A DNA stretch of 64,000 bases from Mucilaginibacter phenanthrenivorans. Its GTDB lineage: Bacteria > Bacteroidota > Bacteroidia > Sphingobacteriales > Sphingobacteriaceae. The stretch covers positions 434,001 through 498,000 of the forward strand of contig NZ_JAHVAP010000004.1 in assembly GCF_024721155.1 (NCBI RefSeq), written 5' to 3'. A program made the position numbers and the translations under genes. Under the pieces are notes generated by a model. That model did no database searches and was not told the DNA's origin. It saw only the letters and a program-made list of their open reading frames with translations. Shown here piece after piece: positions 8,487 through 17,425 of this stretch (its first letter is position 1; every line of letters begins with the position of its first letter).

Positions 8487-10187
8487 TTACAAACTTTCGT
8501 GTGTCTTGTTAAGCAGGCTATGCTTATATCCGTAAGTAAAGTATATAACCAATCCGATTATCAGCCAAATTAAAAATCTAAGCCAATTGGTATAGCCTAG
8601 TTCTGTCATTAAATAAAAACAGCTCAGCAACCCAAGTACCGGGATAAGCGAAAGGTTTTTCACAAACGACAACACCGTTAATACAGCCGAAAGAATAATA
8701 AACAAAAACATCGGAAAGTTTTCATGCGCATTGTTACCGCTGAACAAACCCATGAAGTTATGCCTGAAAAAATACACACCAATAATAAATACGGCCGGAA
8801 CTATATATTTTGAATTGATATATGGCAGATGAAAACGGCCCTTTTGAGCAGCTTCACGTGGCAATAGCAATACCCCGCCGCAAACCAAAACAAACGCAAA
8901 CAGGGTACCAATGCTTGTCAAATCTGTCACCTCTGTAAGGTTCATAAACAAGGCTGGTATAGCAACCACAAAACCGGTTACAATTGTTGCAAATGATGGT
9001 GTATGGTATTTGGGGTGGATCCGTGAGAACGCCTTAGGCAATAAGCCATCACGGCTCATGCTCATCCAGATGCGTGGTTGACCCAGCTGGAAGATCAGTA
9101 GTACACTCGCGGTAGCAATAACTGCACTGAATGATATGATCCCGCTCAATGCTGTCAGGTGCAATTTAGTGAATACATAAGCTAGCGGATCGCCAACGGC
9201 AAGTTCCTTATAGCTTACCATACCGGTGAGCACCAGTGCAATCAATATATAAAGTACAGTACAAATTATCAGCGAATAGATCATCCCCCGGGGCAGATCG
9301 CGCTGCGGGCTTTGGCATTCTTCCGCCGTGGTTGATATCGCATCGAAACCTATGTAAGCAAAGAACACGCCTGATACGCCCTTCATTACTCCCTTGAAGC
9401 CATTAGGCATAAATGGATGCCAGTTCGCCGGGGTTACATAAAAAAAGCCTACAGCTATAACCACAATAACGATAGCTATTTTTAAAAACACCATCGCGTT
9501 GGTGGCTTTTTTAGTTTCGCGGATGCCAATATAAACCAGGTAAGTTATTATGATCACGATAAGCAATGCCGGGGTATTGGCTATCAGTCTGAAACTGCCA
9601 AAACCGGGGGCGTTGGCCCATGCAGCAGCGCCCTGTTTAAGCGCATCAGTTATTTCGTTAAGGTGATGAATGCTGGTTAACCGCTGTACTTCTTCATGCG
9701 CCTTAAATGCGGTAAAATAATCCGTGGTAAGGTATTCCGGCATGTGAATGTGGAAGCCCTCCAGCAGGTTTACAAAGTAAGTGCTCCATGATATAGCCAC
9801 CGCTATGTTGCCTATGGCATATTCCATTAGCAGGTCCCACCCTATTATCCATGCTATCAACTCACCGAACGAAGCGTAGGCATAAGTATAGGCGCTACCC
9901 GCAACAGGGATGCGAGAGGCAAATTCTGCATAACACAATGCTGAAAATCCACACGTTACCGCTGTAAGTACAAATAATATGGTTACGCCGGGGCCGCCGT
10001 TAAATGAGGCAAGGCCGATGGTTGAAAAGATCCCTGCACCCACTACTGCGGCAATCCCCATAAGGGTGAGATCTTTTACTGTAAGTTCTTTTTTTAGATG
10101 ACCCGAATGTTCTGCATCGCTAAAGCCGCTTGCTACGTCGGTTAATATTTTGTGAATAGATTTTTTACGGAATAAACTTTTCGACAT
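8487..10187 (-). CDS. APC-superfamily amino-acid permease (cationic amino-acid transporter-like)
   Basis: The 566-aa inner-membrane protein has the APC fold. The unwound first helix is marked by MGIAAVVGAGIFSTIGLAS (about residues 42-60), followed by many membrane segments and the conserved GFDAISTTAEECQSPQRDLP in the central region. This last motif is typical of the CAT/YfnA branch that moves cationic or neutral amino acids with protons. The region between helices 3 and 4 has an unusually long soluble loop (about residues 140-200). The C-terminal extra helices fit the 14-TM CAT layout. It converges with the PAP2 gene to its left and diverges from the PAP2 gene to its right. Confidence 0.9.
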   Translation of the reverse strand: MSKSLFRKKSIHKILTDVASGFSDAEHSGHLKKELTVKDLTLMGIAAVVGAGIFSTIGLASFNGGPGVTILFVLTAVTCGFSALCYAEFASRIPVAGSAYTYAYASFGELIAWIIGWDLLMEYAIGNIAVAISWSTYFVNLLEGFHIHMPEYLTTDYFTAFKAHEEVQRLTSIHHLNEITDALKQGAAAWANAPGFGSFRLIANTPALLIVIIITYLVYIGIRETKKATNAMVFLKIAIVIVVIAVGFFYVTPANWHPFMPNGFKGVMKGVSGVFFAYIGFDAISTTAEECQSPQRDLPRGMIYSLIICTVLYILIALVLTGMVSYKELAVGDPLAYVFTKLHLTALSGIISFSAVIATASVLLIFQLGQPRIWMSMSRDGLLPKAFSRIHPKYHTPSFATIVTGFVVAIPALFMNLTEVTDLTSIGTLFAFVLVCGGVLLLPREAAQKGRFHLPYINSKYIVPAVFIIGVYFFRHNFMGLFSGNNAHENFPMFLFIILSAVLTVLSFVKNLSLIPVLGLLSCFYLMTELGYTNWLRFLIWLIIGLVIYFTYGYKHSLLNKTHESL

Positions 10188-10265
10188 CAGTTCTTAATAA
10201 TTTGATCAGGTATTGTAAACATAACCATTTTTTTGCATTCAGTAATGATATGCTTACTTTGCACG

Positions 10266-10925
10266 ATGAATATAGGAATAAATGATGTTTTAAAACAAAT
10301 CAGGCTATTTTTTATCCCTTATCTTGTTTTTTTGGTTGCATGCCTGGTAGTTAAATTTCTCTTTACAAAGGAAGAGATCTACTTTGCAGTGAACGGCATA
10401 TACAGCACATTCGGCGACTTTATAGCCCCGTTTGTGACAGACCTTGGCAACGGCTGGACCATTATCGCACTATCCGCCATACTGGTACTCTTTAATTATC
10501 GTGTAGCTTTTTTAATGGCGACCAGCTATGCATTAACCTCATTAACAGCGCAACTTGTGAAAAATATTGTCCATGCACCGCGACCAACGTTGCTGTTCAA
10601 AGCACGGCTGAGCCAAATACACGTGGTTAAAGGCGTGTATTTATTGCAGTTCGACAGTTTTCCATCAGGTCACACCGTAACCGCTTTTTCGGCGGGGGTG
10701 CTGATCACCTACCTCGCGAAAAATAAAAATTGGGGAATTTTACTGGTGATAGTTGCCATAGCTGTTGGTTACTCACGAATGTATCTTAGTGAGCATTTTT
10801 TTGAAGATGTAATGGCGGGGTCAGTGTTGGGCGTAATAGTTACCGTTTGCTGGATAAGCTTTATCGACAGCAAAGAGTTTTTACACCGAAGCAGCTGGAA
10901 CAAGGGCCTGCTGAAAAGGTCTTAA
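10266..10925 (+). CDS. Phosphatase PAP2 family protein, integral membrane
   Basis: From ATG 10266 the protein is 219 aa. An in-frame ATG at 10233 exists, but a TTACTTTGC element ends just 4 bp before 10266, suggesting a very short leader. Five to six membrane segments surround the PAP2 active-site motifs KNIVHAPRP, PSGHTVTAFSAG and YSRMYLSEHFFEDV. All catalytic His, Arg and Asp residues are present. It probably dephosphorylates a lipid pyrophosphate or phosphatidylglycerophosphate in the inner membrane. It diverges from the permease gene and is followed by a perfect hairpin. Confidence 0.88.
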   Translation: MNIGINDVLKQIRLFFIPYLVFLVACLVVKFLFTKEEIYFAVNGIYSTFGDFIAPFVTDLGNGWTIIALSAILVLFNYRVAFLMATSYALTSLTAQLVKNIVHAPRPTLLFKARLSQIHVVKGVYLLQFDSFPSGHTVTAFSAGVLITYLAKNKNWGILLVIVAIAVGYSRMYLSEHFFEDVMAGSVLGVIVTVCWISFIDSKEFLHRSSWNKGLLKRS

Positions 10926-10930
10926 ACAAA

Positions 10931-10966
10931 AAAGTCCTGGGCCATTACGGACCAGGACTTTATCGG
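10931..10966. terminator. Bidirectional hairpin terminator
   Basis: AAAGTCCTGG (10931-10940) pairs perfectly with CCAGGACTTT (10952-10961) over an 11-nt loop between two convergent genes. A-rich sequence on one side and T-rich on the other would let it stop both. Confidence 0.8.
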
Positions 10967-10987
10967 TTTGTTTTTTAAGATCAGAAA

Positions 10988-11650
10988 TTAGCTGATCGCC
11001 AGTTTCTTTCTTCTACGTACTACGGTAATAATAATTAATAACAATACTACTGCGCCGCCTCCATATACGCCTATTTGCACAATGGGCGACATGCCTTTAG
11101 CATTTGAAATATATTGGTCATTACGCTGCAACTGAGGCGAAAGTTTAATAGATGATGAAAACGCCTTATACTCATCCTTTACAACATCCTTTCTTTCTTC
11201 AGGATACACGTATTCAAATGTATAAGTTGCATCCTGGGTATAAAGCAGCGTAAAGTTTACCAACTGCACGGTGCCGTTGCCATCATCATTTTTTAAGGTA
11301 AACACTTTTGCCTCTAATGTACCAATCGTGGTGTCGCGTACATGCTGGGCGCTGGCGTTGTTACCTGATTGAGCCTGGATACTGCCAATGTATTTCTTTA
11401 ATACGTTGTTCAGGTCATTTTCCTTTTTTAAAGGTGTGTTATTCTTTTCGTTAGGCGCATTTATAACGGTCATAAAACCATATAAGCCGTTTGCTGAATA
11501 TATATGCTGGCCAAGGGTATCCTTTTTCTGAAAGCCTGCAGGCAACGAAACAGTAACAAGGCTATCTACTTTTACAGGCTTAAGCGCTGTTTGGCTGAAC
11601 GCCGATATAGCAAATGATATAAGGGCGAAACTTAATAATATCTTTTTCAT
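10988..11650 (-). CDS. Exported protein with C-terminal membrane anchor, unknown function
   Basis: The 220-aa protein starts with a signal peptide (MKKILLSFALISFAISAFSQ). A soluble domain of about 160 residues follows, containing VSLPAGFQKKDTLGQHIYSA and repeated beta strands. Near residue 190 there is one membrane helix (VQIGVYGGGAVVLLLIIITV) and a positive tail RRRKK. The layout predicts a periplasmic domain tethered to the inner membrane with a short cytoplasmic end. No family was recognised. It stands alone, convergent with the PAP2 gene. Confidence 0.75.
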   Translation of the reverse strand: MKKILLSFALISFAISAFSQTALKPVKVDSLVTVSLPAGFQKKDTLGQHIYSANGLYGFMTVINAPNEKNNTPLKKENDLNNVLKKYIGSIQAQSGNNASAQHVRDTTIGTLEAKVFTLKNDDGNGTVQLVNFTLLYTQDATYTFEYVYPEERKDVVKDEYKAFSSSIKLSPQLQRNDQYISNAKGMSPIVQIGVYGGGAVVLLLIIITVVRRRKKLAIS

Positions 11651-11867
11651 AATTATTAAACTGCAAAAACACCAATTGGTTTTAATTTTACATGTTTTAA
11701 CAAATATGTTATGATATTTTTATGACATATTAAGTTATTTTACAGCTAGTTATGACAAATACGACAATGTCAAAATAACACGTTCTTACTATTAATTAAC
11801 CTAGATAATTCATTAAATCAAAAGCGGGATAACCTTAAGAAACTCGCTTTCATATCTTTAACTGTTA

Positions 11868-12302
11868 CTACTTTACATGTTTAAAATAGTTGTCAACGGC
11901 ATTAAAAATTTCATAATCAGTTCCTGCAATATATTGTAATCTGATTAGGTTTGTTGAATTACTGTCTAATAATCCAATTTCAATAGCGGAAGAATTTTTA
12001 AAGTTTACCTGACGGATAAATTTTATATTCTCCCAGTAAAATTGATTGTGTCTTGTATTGTCGATTATCCCCTCTTTATTAATTTCAAGAGCAATCTTAT
12101 TAGTAATTACTGGGACAAAATATTTTACACCAACAATAATTAGAAATAACAGCATTATTGCTTCAAATCCAATCATTATTTTTATATCGGCTATATCTGT
12201 ATAATTAAAACTCTTTAGTAAAAAAACAATAAACAATGCTAATATTCCAAAGAAGCTTATAAACCCAAAGCCTTTATTGTATTTGAATTGAATGGTGTCC
12301 AT
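11868..12302 (-). CDS. Small membrane protein, STM3941-like
   Basis: The 144-aa protein has two N-terminal membrane segments (about residues 13-30 and 42-65). A C-terminal beta-rich domain of about 75 residues starts with KIALEINKEGIIDNT. The gene at 57755 encodes a protein with the same layout and a matching segment (KTALELNENCIIDYI), so the two are paralogs. The soluble part resembles PH-like domains of the STM3941 family. Function unknown. It lies 11 bp downstream of the M3 peptidase gene stop and may share its transcript. Confidence 0.65.
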   Translation of the reverse strand: MDTIQFKYNKGFGFISFFGILALFIVFLLKSFNYTDIADIKIMIGFEAIMLLFLIIVGVKYFVPVITNKIALEINKEGIIDNTRHNQFYWENIKFIRQVNFKNSSAIEIGLLDSNSTNLIRLQYIAGTDYEIFNAVDNYFKHVK

Positions 12303-12313
12303 TGAAATATTCC

Positions 12314-14014
12314 TTACAACTTATCCATCTCGCCCTTTACAAACTCAGCAAGTTCCTTTACATAAGCGGCGCTGAAATCAAACTTGATCCCGGCTGTTTC
12401 GTAAATCTCCTTGATGGTTTTCGTATAACCCAACTTCAAGGCATCCAAATATTGCTGTAGTCCTTTTTCCGGGTTTTCTTTATAATTTTTCCATACGGCT
12501 ATTGCCCCAAGCTGGGCCATCCCGTATTCAATATAATAGAATGGCACCTCGAAAATGTGCAACTGTTTTTGCCACAGGTTATTTTCCGCATCCTGGTGTT
12601 CGCTCCAGTCGGCAAAGCCTGCGCCAAACGGCTCGTAAATCTTGATCCATGCTTCTGTACGCTCCGCATCGGTATGGTCTGGATTAGTATAGATCCAGTG
12701 CTGAAACTGGTCGACCACGGCTACCCATGGCAATGTTTTCAATACATCAAAAAGCTGATCGCGTTTGGCACGCTTCAGGTCTTCTTTGTTATCAAAAAAA
12801 ACATCCCAGTTATCCATCGACATCAATTCCATCGACATAGAAGCCAATTCTGCAACCTCACTTGGGCAATGTTTAAAATCATTCAGCTCTAAGTCGGCCG
12901 TTAAAAATGTGTGTACCGCGTGACCACCCTCGTGAACCATGGTAGTCAGGTCGCGGAACGTATTGGCCGAGTTCATAAAGATGAACGGCGCGCCTGTTTC
13001 TGATAGCGGGTAGTTATAACCGCCCGGAGCTTTACCCTTACGGCTTTCTACATCAAACAGGTTATTATCCTTCATGATCTCCAAACGCTCACCCAGGTAG
13101 CGGTTAATATTGCTAAAGCATTGAATGGACTTCTCAATCAGCTCATCACCGCTGTTAAAAGGCTTTAACGCAGGCTTGCCCGATACATCAACATCCATAT
13201 CCCAAGGTTTCAGGGTATCCAATTGCAAAGCTTCCCTGCGCTTTTCTGCCTGTTCCCTAAGAATAGGCACAATTTCCTTTTCAATTGCCTCGTGGAAAGC
13301 GTAGCAATCCTGCGGGGTATAGTCAAATCTTCCTAAGGCCTGGAACATGTAATCGCGGAAGTTTTCGAACCCTGCGTTTACAGCAACCTTATGGCGCAAT
13401 ACGCGCAGATGGTCAAAAAGCTGATCAAGCTGATCCTTGTCCTGTAAGCGGCGGGCGGTGATCTTTTCCCAAACTTCCTGCCTTTTTGCGCGGTCGGTAT
13501 CCTTTAAAAATACAGACGCCTGCTCCAAAGTAAATTCCTTATCACCGATATGAACCGACATCGAGCCGGTTATTGATTGATATTTCTGCTGCTCAACCTG
13601 GATCTCGGTCTGGATGGGAATGTTCTCTTCCCTGAATAGTTCCAATGATTTTTTAACGCCACGCAGGTAAATGAAATATTTATCGTGATCCAGTTTGTCA
13701 ACCAATTCGCTGTTAACCAGCTTTATATTCAGGTCGTTACTGAAGGGAGCAATCTTTGGCTCAATTTCGGTAGCAAAGTATTGAAAGTTTTGCAATAGTT
13801 CTTCGCTGGTGGTATCGCAGGTCATCCGGATATAGCGCCAGGCAAAATCTTCTTCCAGGGCGGCTTCAACCTCGCTGCGGTCATGCAGCCATTTTTCAAG
13901 GTCGGCCACTGAATTTATAGCGCGGTCGCGTAGTTCAATATAAAGCGGTTCCAGGCTTTCCCATTTAATTTCGAAGCCGGCTGGGATATATGTTCTTGTT
14001 TTTTTGTGGATCAT
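12314..14014 (-). CDS. M3-family oligoendopeptidase (PepF-like)
   Basis: The 566-aa cytoplasmic zinc peptidase has the catalytic motif HEGGHAVHTF, with H361, E362 and H365 and the third ligand in the following EVAELASMSMELM segment. Length and the helical N-terminal lid fit the PepF/M3B group, which degrades short peptides. The frame is complete. Its 5' leader carries a TGCAGATG tandem array that is nearly identical to the leader of the Crp-family gene at 16414. Confidence 0.93.
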   Translation of the reverse strand: MIHKKTRTYIPAGFEIKWESLEPLYIELRDRAINSVADLEKWLHDRSEVEAALEEDFAWRYIRMTCDTTSEELLQNFQYFATEIEPKIAPFSNDLNIKLVNSELVDKLDHDKYFIYLRGVKKSLELFREENIPIQTEIQVEQQKYQSITGSMSVHIGDKEFTLEQASVFLKDTDRAKRQEVWEKITARRLQDKDQLDQLFDHLRVLRHKVAVNAGFENFRDYMFQALGRFDYTPQDCYAFHEAIEKEIVPILREQAEKRREALQLDTLKPWDMDVDVSGKPALKPFNSGDELIEKSIQCFSNINRYLGERLEIMKDNNLFDVESRKGKAPGGYNYPLSETGAPFIFMNSANTFRDLTTMVHEGGHAVHTFLTADLELNDFKHCPSEVAELASMSMELMSMDNWDVFFDNKEDLKRAKRDQLFDVLKTLPWVAVVDQFQHWIYTNPDHTDAERTEAWIKIYEPFGAGFADWSEHQDAENNLWQKQLHIFEVPFYYIEYGMAQLGAIAVWKNYKENPEKGLQQYLDALKLGYTKTIKEIYETAGIKFDFSAAYVKELAEFVKGEMDKL

Positions 14015-14023
14015 GGTTATCTA

Positions 14024-14068
14024 ATTTGCAGATATGCAAATGTGCAGATGTGCGGATGAATATCCAAG
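14024..14068. repeat. 8-bp tandem repeat (TGCAGATG family) in the pepF-like leader
   Basis: Four degenerate 8-bp units (gcagatat, gcaaatgt, gcagatgt, gcggatga) end in ATATCCAAGAAA. The same block is found at 16424-16470, and in both cases it begins about 10 bp upstream of an ATG preceded by CCATGGTT on the reverse strand. Confidence 0.75.
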
Positions 14069-14076
14069 AAATAAAA

Positions 14077-14115
14077 AAGAATGTCATGCTGAACTTGTTT
14101 CAGCATGACATTCTT
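14077..14115 (-). terminator. Strong hairpin terminator after the epimerase-like gene
   Basis: AAGAATGTCATGCTGAA (14077-14093) pairs perfectly over 17 bp with TTCAGCATGACATTCTT (14099-14115), with a 5-nt loop. On the minus strand it is followed by TTTTATTTC. The GTCATGCTGA core is shared with the larger interspersed repeats at 17426 and 62430, so it is probably a short member of that family used as a terminator. Confidence 0.85.
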
Positions 14116-14130
14116 AAATAACGATCCTAT

Positions 14131-14150
14131 CTTCCGGACTTTCGGACTCC
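14131..14150. repeat. Short GACT repeat array
   Basis: Two TTCCGGACT/TTCGGACT units lie 6 bp beyond the stop codon of the epimerase-like gene. Confidence 0.6.
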
Positions 14151-14155
14151 TCCCA

Positions 14156-15085
14156 CTACTTCTTCGCATACAACGTCTCCGACATCAGCTTCAACCCATC
14201 CTCATAGCTTGTTGGCTTCACCTTAAACGCCTTTTCAAACTTGTCGCTGTTAAAAATATAATCGTGATCATATTGGTAGTACATTTCAACCGTGCCCATT
14301 ACCACTTTTTTGAATAAACCAAAGATCCAAAGCATAAACTTTTTAACCGTGAAAAACTTAGGTTTAACTCCATAAACACGCGCCGTCATTTCAATAAACT
14401 GCTTGCCGGTAATAGCAGGTGCAGTCGGCATGTGCCAGACCTGGTTATCACTTTCCGGGTGCTGGCCCAGCAGGAACATACCCTTACCCATATCAGGGAT
14501 ATAGCTAAAATTATGCAGCTTGTTTGGGTTGCCTATCCACTGAGCTGTTTCGCCTTTGGCATATTTGTCCAGCACCATCATATCTACAAAGCTGTTCATG
14601 TTGTCGGTGCCGTAAAAGTCGGCGCCGCGGGCTATTGAAGCACGGATGGTGCCTGCTTTTACTTCAGTCATCAGCATGTTTGCAATTTTAGCGCGGATGC
14701 CGCCTTTTACGCTGCAAGGTTTATAAGGTGTTTCTTCCTTCATCGGTCCGTCAACCAGGCCGTACATGTAAACGTTGTCAAAGAATATCAGCCTGGCGCC
14801 GGTTTCCTTACCCAGGTTGATAAAGTTTTGCATAATAACCGGCCACTGTTCGGCCCAGATCTTTTTGTCGTAAACCAACCCGGCAGTTAGATAAATTACA
14901 GACGATCCCTTTGACGCTTCCAGCAATTCGTTATAATTTAAAAGGTCAGCCTTTTTCCAGCTTACATTTTTATTATCGCTTTTAATTGGCTTGCGACTTA
15001 CAAGACGGATGGTTTCATTAATATTTTCAAGTTCGCGGGTAAGTGCATTCGCTACTGCGCCGCCGGCTCCTAATATGGTGTGCAT
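14156..15085 (-). CDS. NAD(P)-dependent epimerase/dehydratase family protein
   Basis: The 309-aa protein has an N-terminal Rossmann fold with a shortened glycine motif, ILGAGGAVANALTREL. Further family marks are the TAGLVY strand, NVYMYG at the usual catalytic Tyr position and IARGADFYG. It resembles atypical short-chain dehydrogenases that act on nucleotide sugars or serve as NAD(P)-binding regulators. The classical YxxxK is not clear (VYMYGLVDG), so catalysis is uncertain. It is monocistronic, with a strong terminator downstream. Confidence 0.83.
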   Translation of the reverse strand: MHTILGAGGAVANALTRELENINETIRLVSRKPIKSDNKNVSWKKADLLNYNELLEASKGSSVIYLTAGLVYDKKIWAEQWPVIMQNFINLGKETGARLIFFDNVYMYGLVDGPMKEETPYKPCSVKGGIRAKIANMLMTEVKAGTIRASIARGADFYGTDNMNSFVDMMVLDKYAKGETAQWIGNPNKLHNFSYIPDMGKGMFLLGQHPESDNQVWHMPTAPAITGKQFIEMTARVYGVKPKFFTVKKFMLWIFGLFKKVVMGTVEMYYQYDHDYIFNSDKFEKAFKVKPTSYEDGLKLMSETLYAKK

Positions 15086-15399
15086 AATTTTTCGTTTTTG
15101 ATTTAATCAAAGGTACATCAGCTTTGACGCTCAAAACGTTAACAAAAGATAAGGAATTGAGTTGATTAGAGGTTAGAGATCAGAGATTAGGCCTCATTGT
15201 TTAGAAAGCTGCATTTCGGCGGTATCCTGCTAATTCTCAAATCCTGTAAACGGCGAAGCCCTCTTGAACGCCTTAAAAAAAAATAAAAACGTAAAAAATT
15301 CTGATTCAGACATTGACATGTAACTCTAATACAATTCTAATACCTATTATGTTTTTTTTAATAAGATTGGGGTTAACTTTATAACATCAAACTTAAATC
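15086..15399. other. Intergenic region with a short GATTAGAG repeat
   Basis: This 314-bp AT-rich gap separates the divergent epimerase-like gene and the small secreted-protein gene. At 15164-15191 it holds a degenerate GATTAGAG array. The same kind of sequence has become coding at 60816-60877. TAACTTTA at about 15374 is one base off the TAnnTTTG element and may serve the gene at 15400. No small gene was recognised. Confidence 0.5.
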
Positions 15400-15771
15400 A
15401 TGAAAAAGCATCTCTTCTTTTTTGCAGTAATATTTTTCACTTCAAGTTGCTTTGCATTTGCCCAAAACAAAATAGATAAATATTGCCAGGTTATAATAGG
15501 CCCTAAAAACGGTTTAACAACCAAAAGGATAGCAAAAATTTCCTTTGGCGATAACAAAGATTTATTTGCGCTAAAAGACACCACTGTTTTCCAAAAGCTA
15601 CATTTTAATGTTGATCACATGGTAACCGAAACCGATGTTTTAAATTACATGAGCAAATCAGGATGGACTTTAGTTGATATTCATTCCGCATTTCAATACA
15701 ACCATTATGAGGTGATATATTTCAAAAAAGCATTTGACATTTCAGAGTTGGCAGAAACTCCATCAAATTAA
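15400..15771 (+). CDS. Small secreted protein, unknown function
   Basis: The 123-aa protein has a signal peptide (MKKHLFFFAVIFFTSSCFAFAQ) and a compact domain of about 95 residues with alternating strands. An internal segment reads NYMSKSGWTLVDIHSA followed by YEVIYFKKAF. This pattern is seen in small Bacteroidota exported proteins related to DUF4177-like folds (a tentative likeness). It is probably periplasmic. It stands alone between an intergenic repeat region and the convergent Crp-family gene. Confidence 0.65.
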   Translation: MKKHLFFFAVIFFTSSCFAFAQNKIDKYCQVIIGPKNGLTTKRIAKISFGDNKDLFALKDTTVFQKLHFNVDHMVTETDVLNYMSKSGWTLVDIHSAFQYNHYEVIYFKKAFDISELAETPSN

Positions 15772-15786
15772 ATTATTGCTCTGCTT

Positions 15787-15808
15787 CAAATCCAAGATCC
15801 GAAATCAT
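15787..15808. repeat. ATCCGAAATC-type short repeat
   Basis: Two degenerate units (aatccaag, atccgaaatc) run directly into the stop codon of the Crp-family gene. Related arrays are at 19662, 39473 and 60047. Confidence 0.5.
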
Positions 15809-16414
15809 TTACCTCGCCTCTACTAATATTCTTCTTCTTATCCTCGACAACGAAACCGGCGTTATCCCTAAAAAGTGGGCAATGTAATGCTGCGGCATGC
15901 GCTGCAGGATTTCGCGGCCGGTGCTTAACAAATCCATATAGCGTTCTTCGGGTGTTTTTGTAACAAACCCGGATACCCGGTCTTCATAGCAGATCAAATA
16001 ATGTTCAGCTACCAGGCGACCGAAGCGTTCCATTTTATAGGCCAGCATGGGGTTTGCCAACATGAGCTGCATATTTTTATGGGTGATGGTGATCAGCTCT
16101 GTGTCCGTAAGCGCCTGGATATAGCTTACTGCCGGCGTTTGTGTCAGATAGCTTTTGTAAGAACTGACATACTCATTTTCAAAACTAAAATAGCCGGTTA
16201 GTTCCTCGCCGTCTTTAACATAATAATACCTCACAGCACCTGCTACAATAAAGCCAATATCTTTACAGGTCATTCCCGGCTCCACAAAATGCTTGCGTTT
16301 CTTTAAGGTGCTGAATGAAAGATGCTGCGTAAATACGATCCATTCCGCCTCGTTAAACTCAACATACTTTTTAAGCTGTTCCCTGAAAATGCCTTGTGCT
16401 TTTAACTCGTCCAT
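15809..16414 (-). CDS. Crp/Fnr-family transcriptional regulator
   Basis: The protein is 201 aa from ATG 16414 (MDELKAQGIF); an in-frame ATG at 16468 would add 18 residues encoded by a repeat array and is rejected. A cyclic-nucleotide-binding-like beta barrel spans about residues 20-120, with VEPGMTCKDIGFIVAGAV. A C-terminal winged helix contains HYIAHFLGITPVSLSRIRRR as recognition region. The ligand-phosphate residues of true CRP are not clear, as in many Bacteroidota members. Its stop codon is formed at the edge of an ATCCGAAATC-type repeat. Target genes unknown. Confidence 0.88.
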   Translation of the reverse strand: MDELKAQGIFREQLKKYVEFNEAEWIVFTQHLSFSTLKKRKHFVEPGMTCKDIGFIVAGAVRYYYVKDGEELTGYFSFENEYVSSYKSYLTQTPAVSYIQALTDTELITITHKNMQLMLANPMLAYKMERFGRLVAEHYLICYEDRVSGFVTKTPEERYMDLLSTGREILQRMPQHYIAHFLGITPVSLSRIRRRILVEAR

Positions 16415-16423
16415 GGTTTTGCT

Positions 16424-16470
16424 GATGTGCGGATATGCAAATGTGCGGATGTGCAAATGAAAATCCAAAG
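16424..16470. repeat. 8-bp tandem repeat (TGCAGATG family) in the Crp-family leader
   Basis: Degenerate units (gatgtgcg, gatatgca, aatgtgcg, gatgtgca, aatg) are followed by AAAATCCAAAGAAA. It parallels the array at 14024-14068 in both sequence and distance to the start codon. Confidence 0.75.
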
Positions 16471-16514
16471 AAAACCTTAATAGATTTACTCCCGATAAAC
16501 CACCAAGCTTTCTA

Positions 16515-16553
16515 TCTTTCGGACTTTACTCACTTTCCGGACTTCCGGACTCC
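16515..16553. repeat. GACT tandem repeat array
   Basis: Four degenerate 8-10-bp units (TTTCGGACT, TTACTCACT, TTCCGGACT, TCCGGACT) end at the base next to the stop codon of the UbiA-family gene. Confidence 0.75.
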
Positions 16554-17408
16554 CTACCTAATCCACAACCTGTCCAGCAAAAAGAATACCGCAAATACAA
16601 CGCTGGCTATTCCATTAGTGGTCATAAATGCAAAGTTAACGCGACTCAAATCATTGGGTTTTACAAGCAGGTGCTGGTAGATCAGCATGGTGCAGAAGAA
16701 AACGATACCTACATAATACAGTACGCCAACCTGCGTAAAAAATATCGGCATGATAACAAAAGCTGCAGAAAGGATATGTAAAAAGGTAGATAACCTCAAA
16801 GCGTTTACCTTACCCAAATATGCGGGGATGGAATGCAGGTTTTCGCTGCGGTCGAAGTCTTCATCCTGTAAGGCATAGATAATATCGAAACCGCTTACCC
16901 AGCAAAGTACAGCAAATGAAAAGAATAAGGGCGTTAACGCAAATTGCCCGGTTATTACCAAATAAGCCCCTATAGGCGCTAAGGATAAACCCAAACCCAA
17001 TACCAAATGGCAAAGCGCGGTAAACCGTTTAGTAGCGCTGTAACCTAATACTACCAGCAAAGCTACCGGCGAAAGATAAAAACAAAGATCATTTATAAAC
17101 CAGGTGGTAGCAATAAACAACAGGCAATTAACAATAGTAAATGTCAACGCCGCTGCCGGGCTGATCCTGCCTGACGGAATATCCCGTTGTTTGGTACGCG
17201 GGTTTTTTGAATCGATATCCCTGTCAAGGTACCTGTTGAACGCCATTGCCGAATTACGGGCAAACACCATACACAGAATCATCATTACCAGCTTCATCCA
17301 GTCGAACCGGTGATCGGTAGTGGTAACTGCCAGAAAGAAGCCGATAAAGGCAAAAGGCATGGCAAAAATGGTGTGCGTGAAGGTAACTAAGGAAAGATAC
17401 TTTTTCAT
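16554..17408 (-). CDS. UbiA-family prenyltransferase (4-hydroxybenzoate polyprenyltransferase-like / MqnP-like)
   Basis: The protein is 284 aa from ATG 17408 (MKKYLSLVTF); the longer in-frame start at 17477 lies inside an interspersed repeat. It has about eight to nine membrane helices and both aspartate motifs: NRYLDRDID (first) and YALQDEDFD (second), which bind Mg2+ and the prenyl diphosphate. It attaches an isoprenoid tail to an aromatic acceptor in the membrane. Bacteroidota use menaquinone, so the acceptor may be a quinone precursor other than 4-hydroxybenzoate, for example in the futalosine route (MqnP). This is inference. Confidence 0.85.
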   Translation of the reverse strand: MKKYLSLVTFTHTIFAMPFAFIGFFLAVTTTDHRFDWMKLVMMILCMVFARNSAMAFNRYLDRDIDSKNPRTKQRDIPSGRISPAAALTFTIVNCLLFIATTWFINDLCFYLSPVALLVVLGYSATKRFTALCHLVLGLGLSLAPIGAYLVITGQFALTPLFFSFAVLCWVSGFDIIYALQDEDFDRSENLHSIPAYLGKVNALRLSTFLHILSAAFVIMPIFFTQVGVLYYVGIVFFCTMLIYQHLLVKPNDLSRVNFAFMTTNGIASVVFAVFFLLDRLWIR

Positions 17409-17425
17409 GTATAAAGCGTTAAAAC

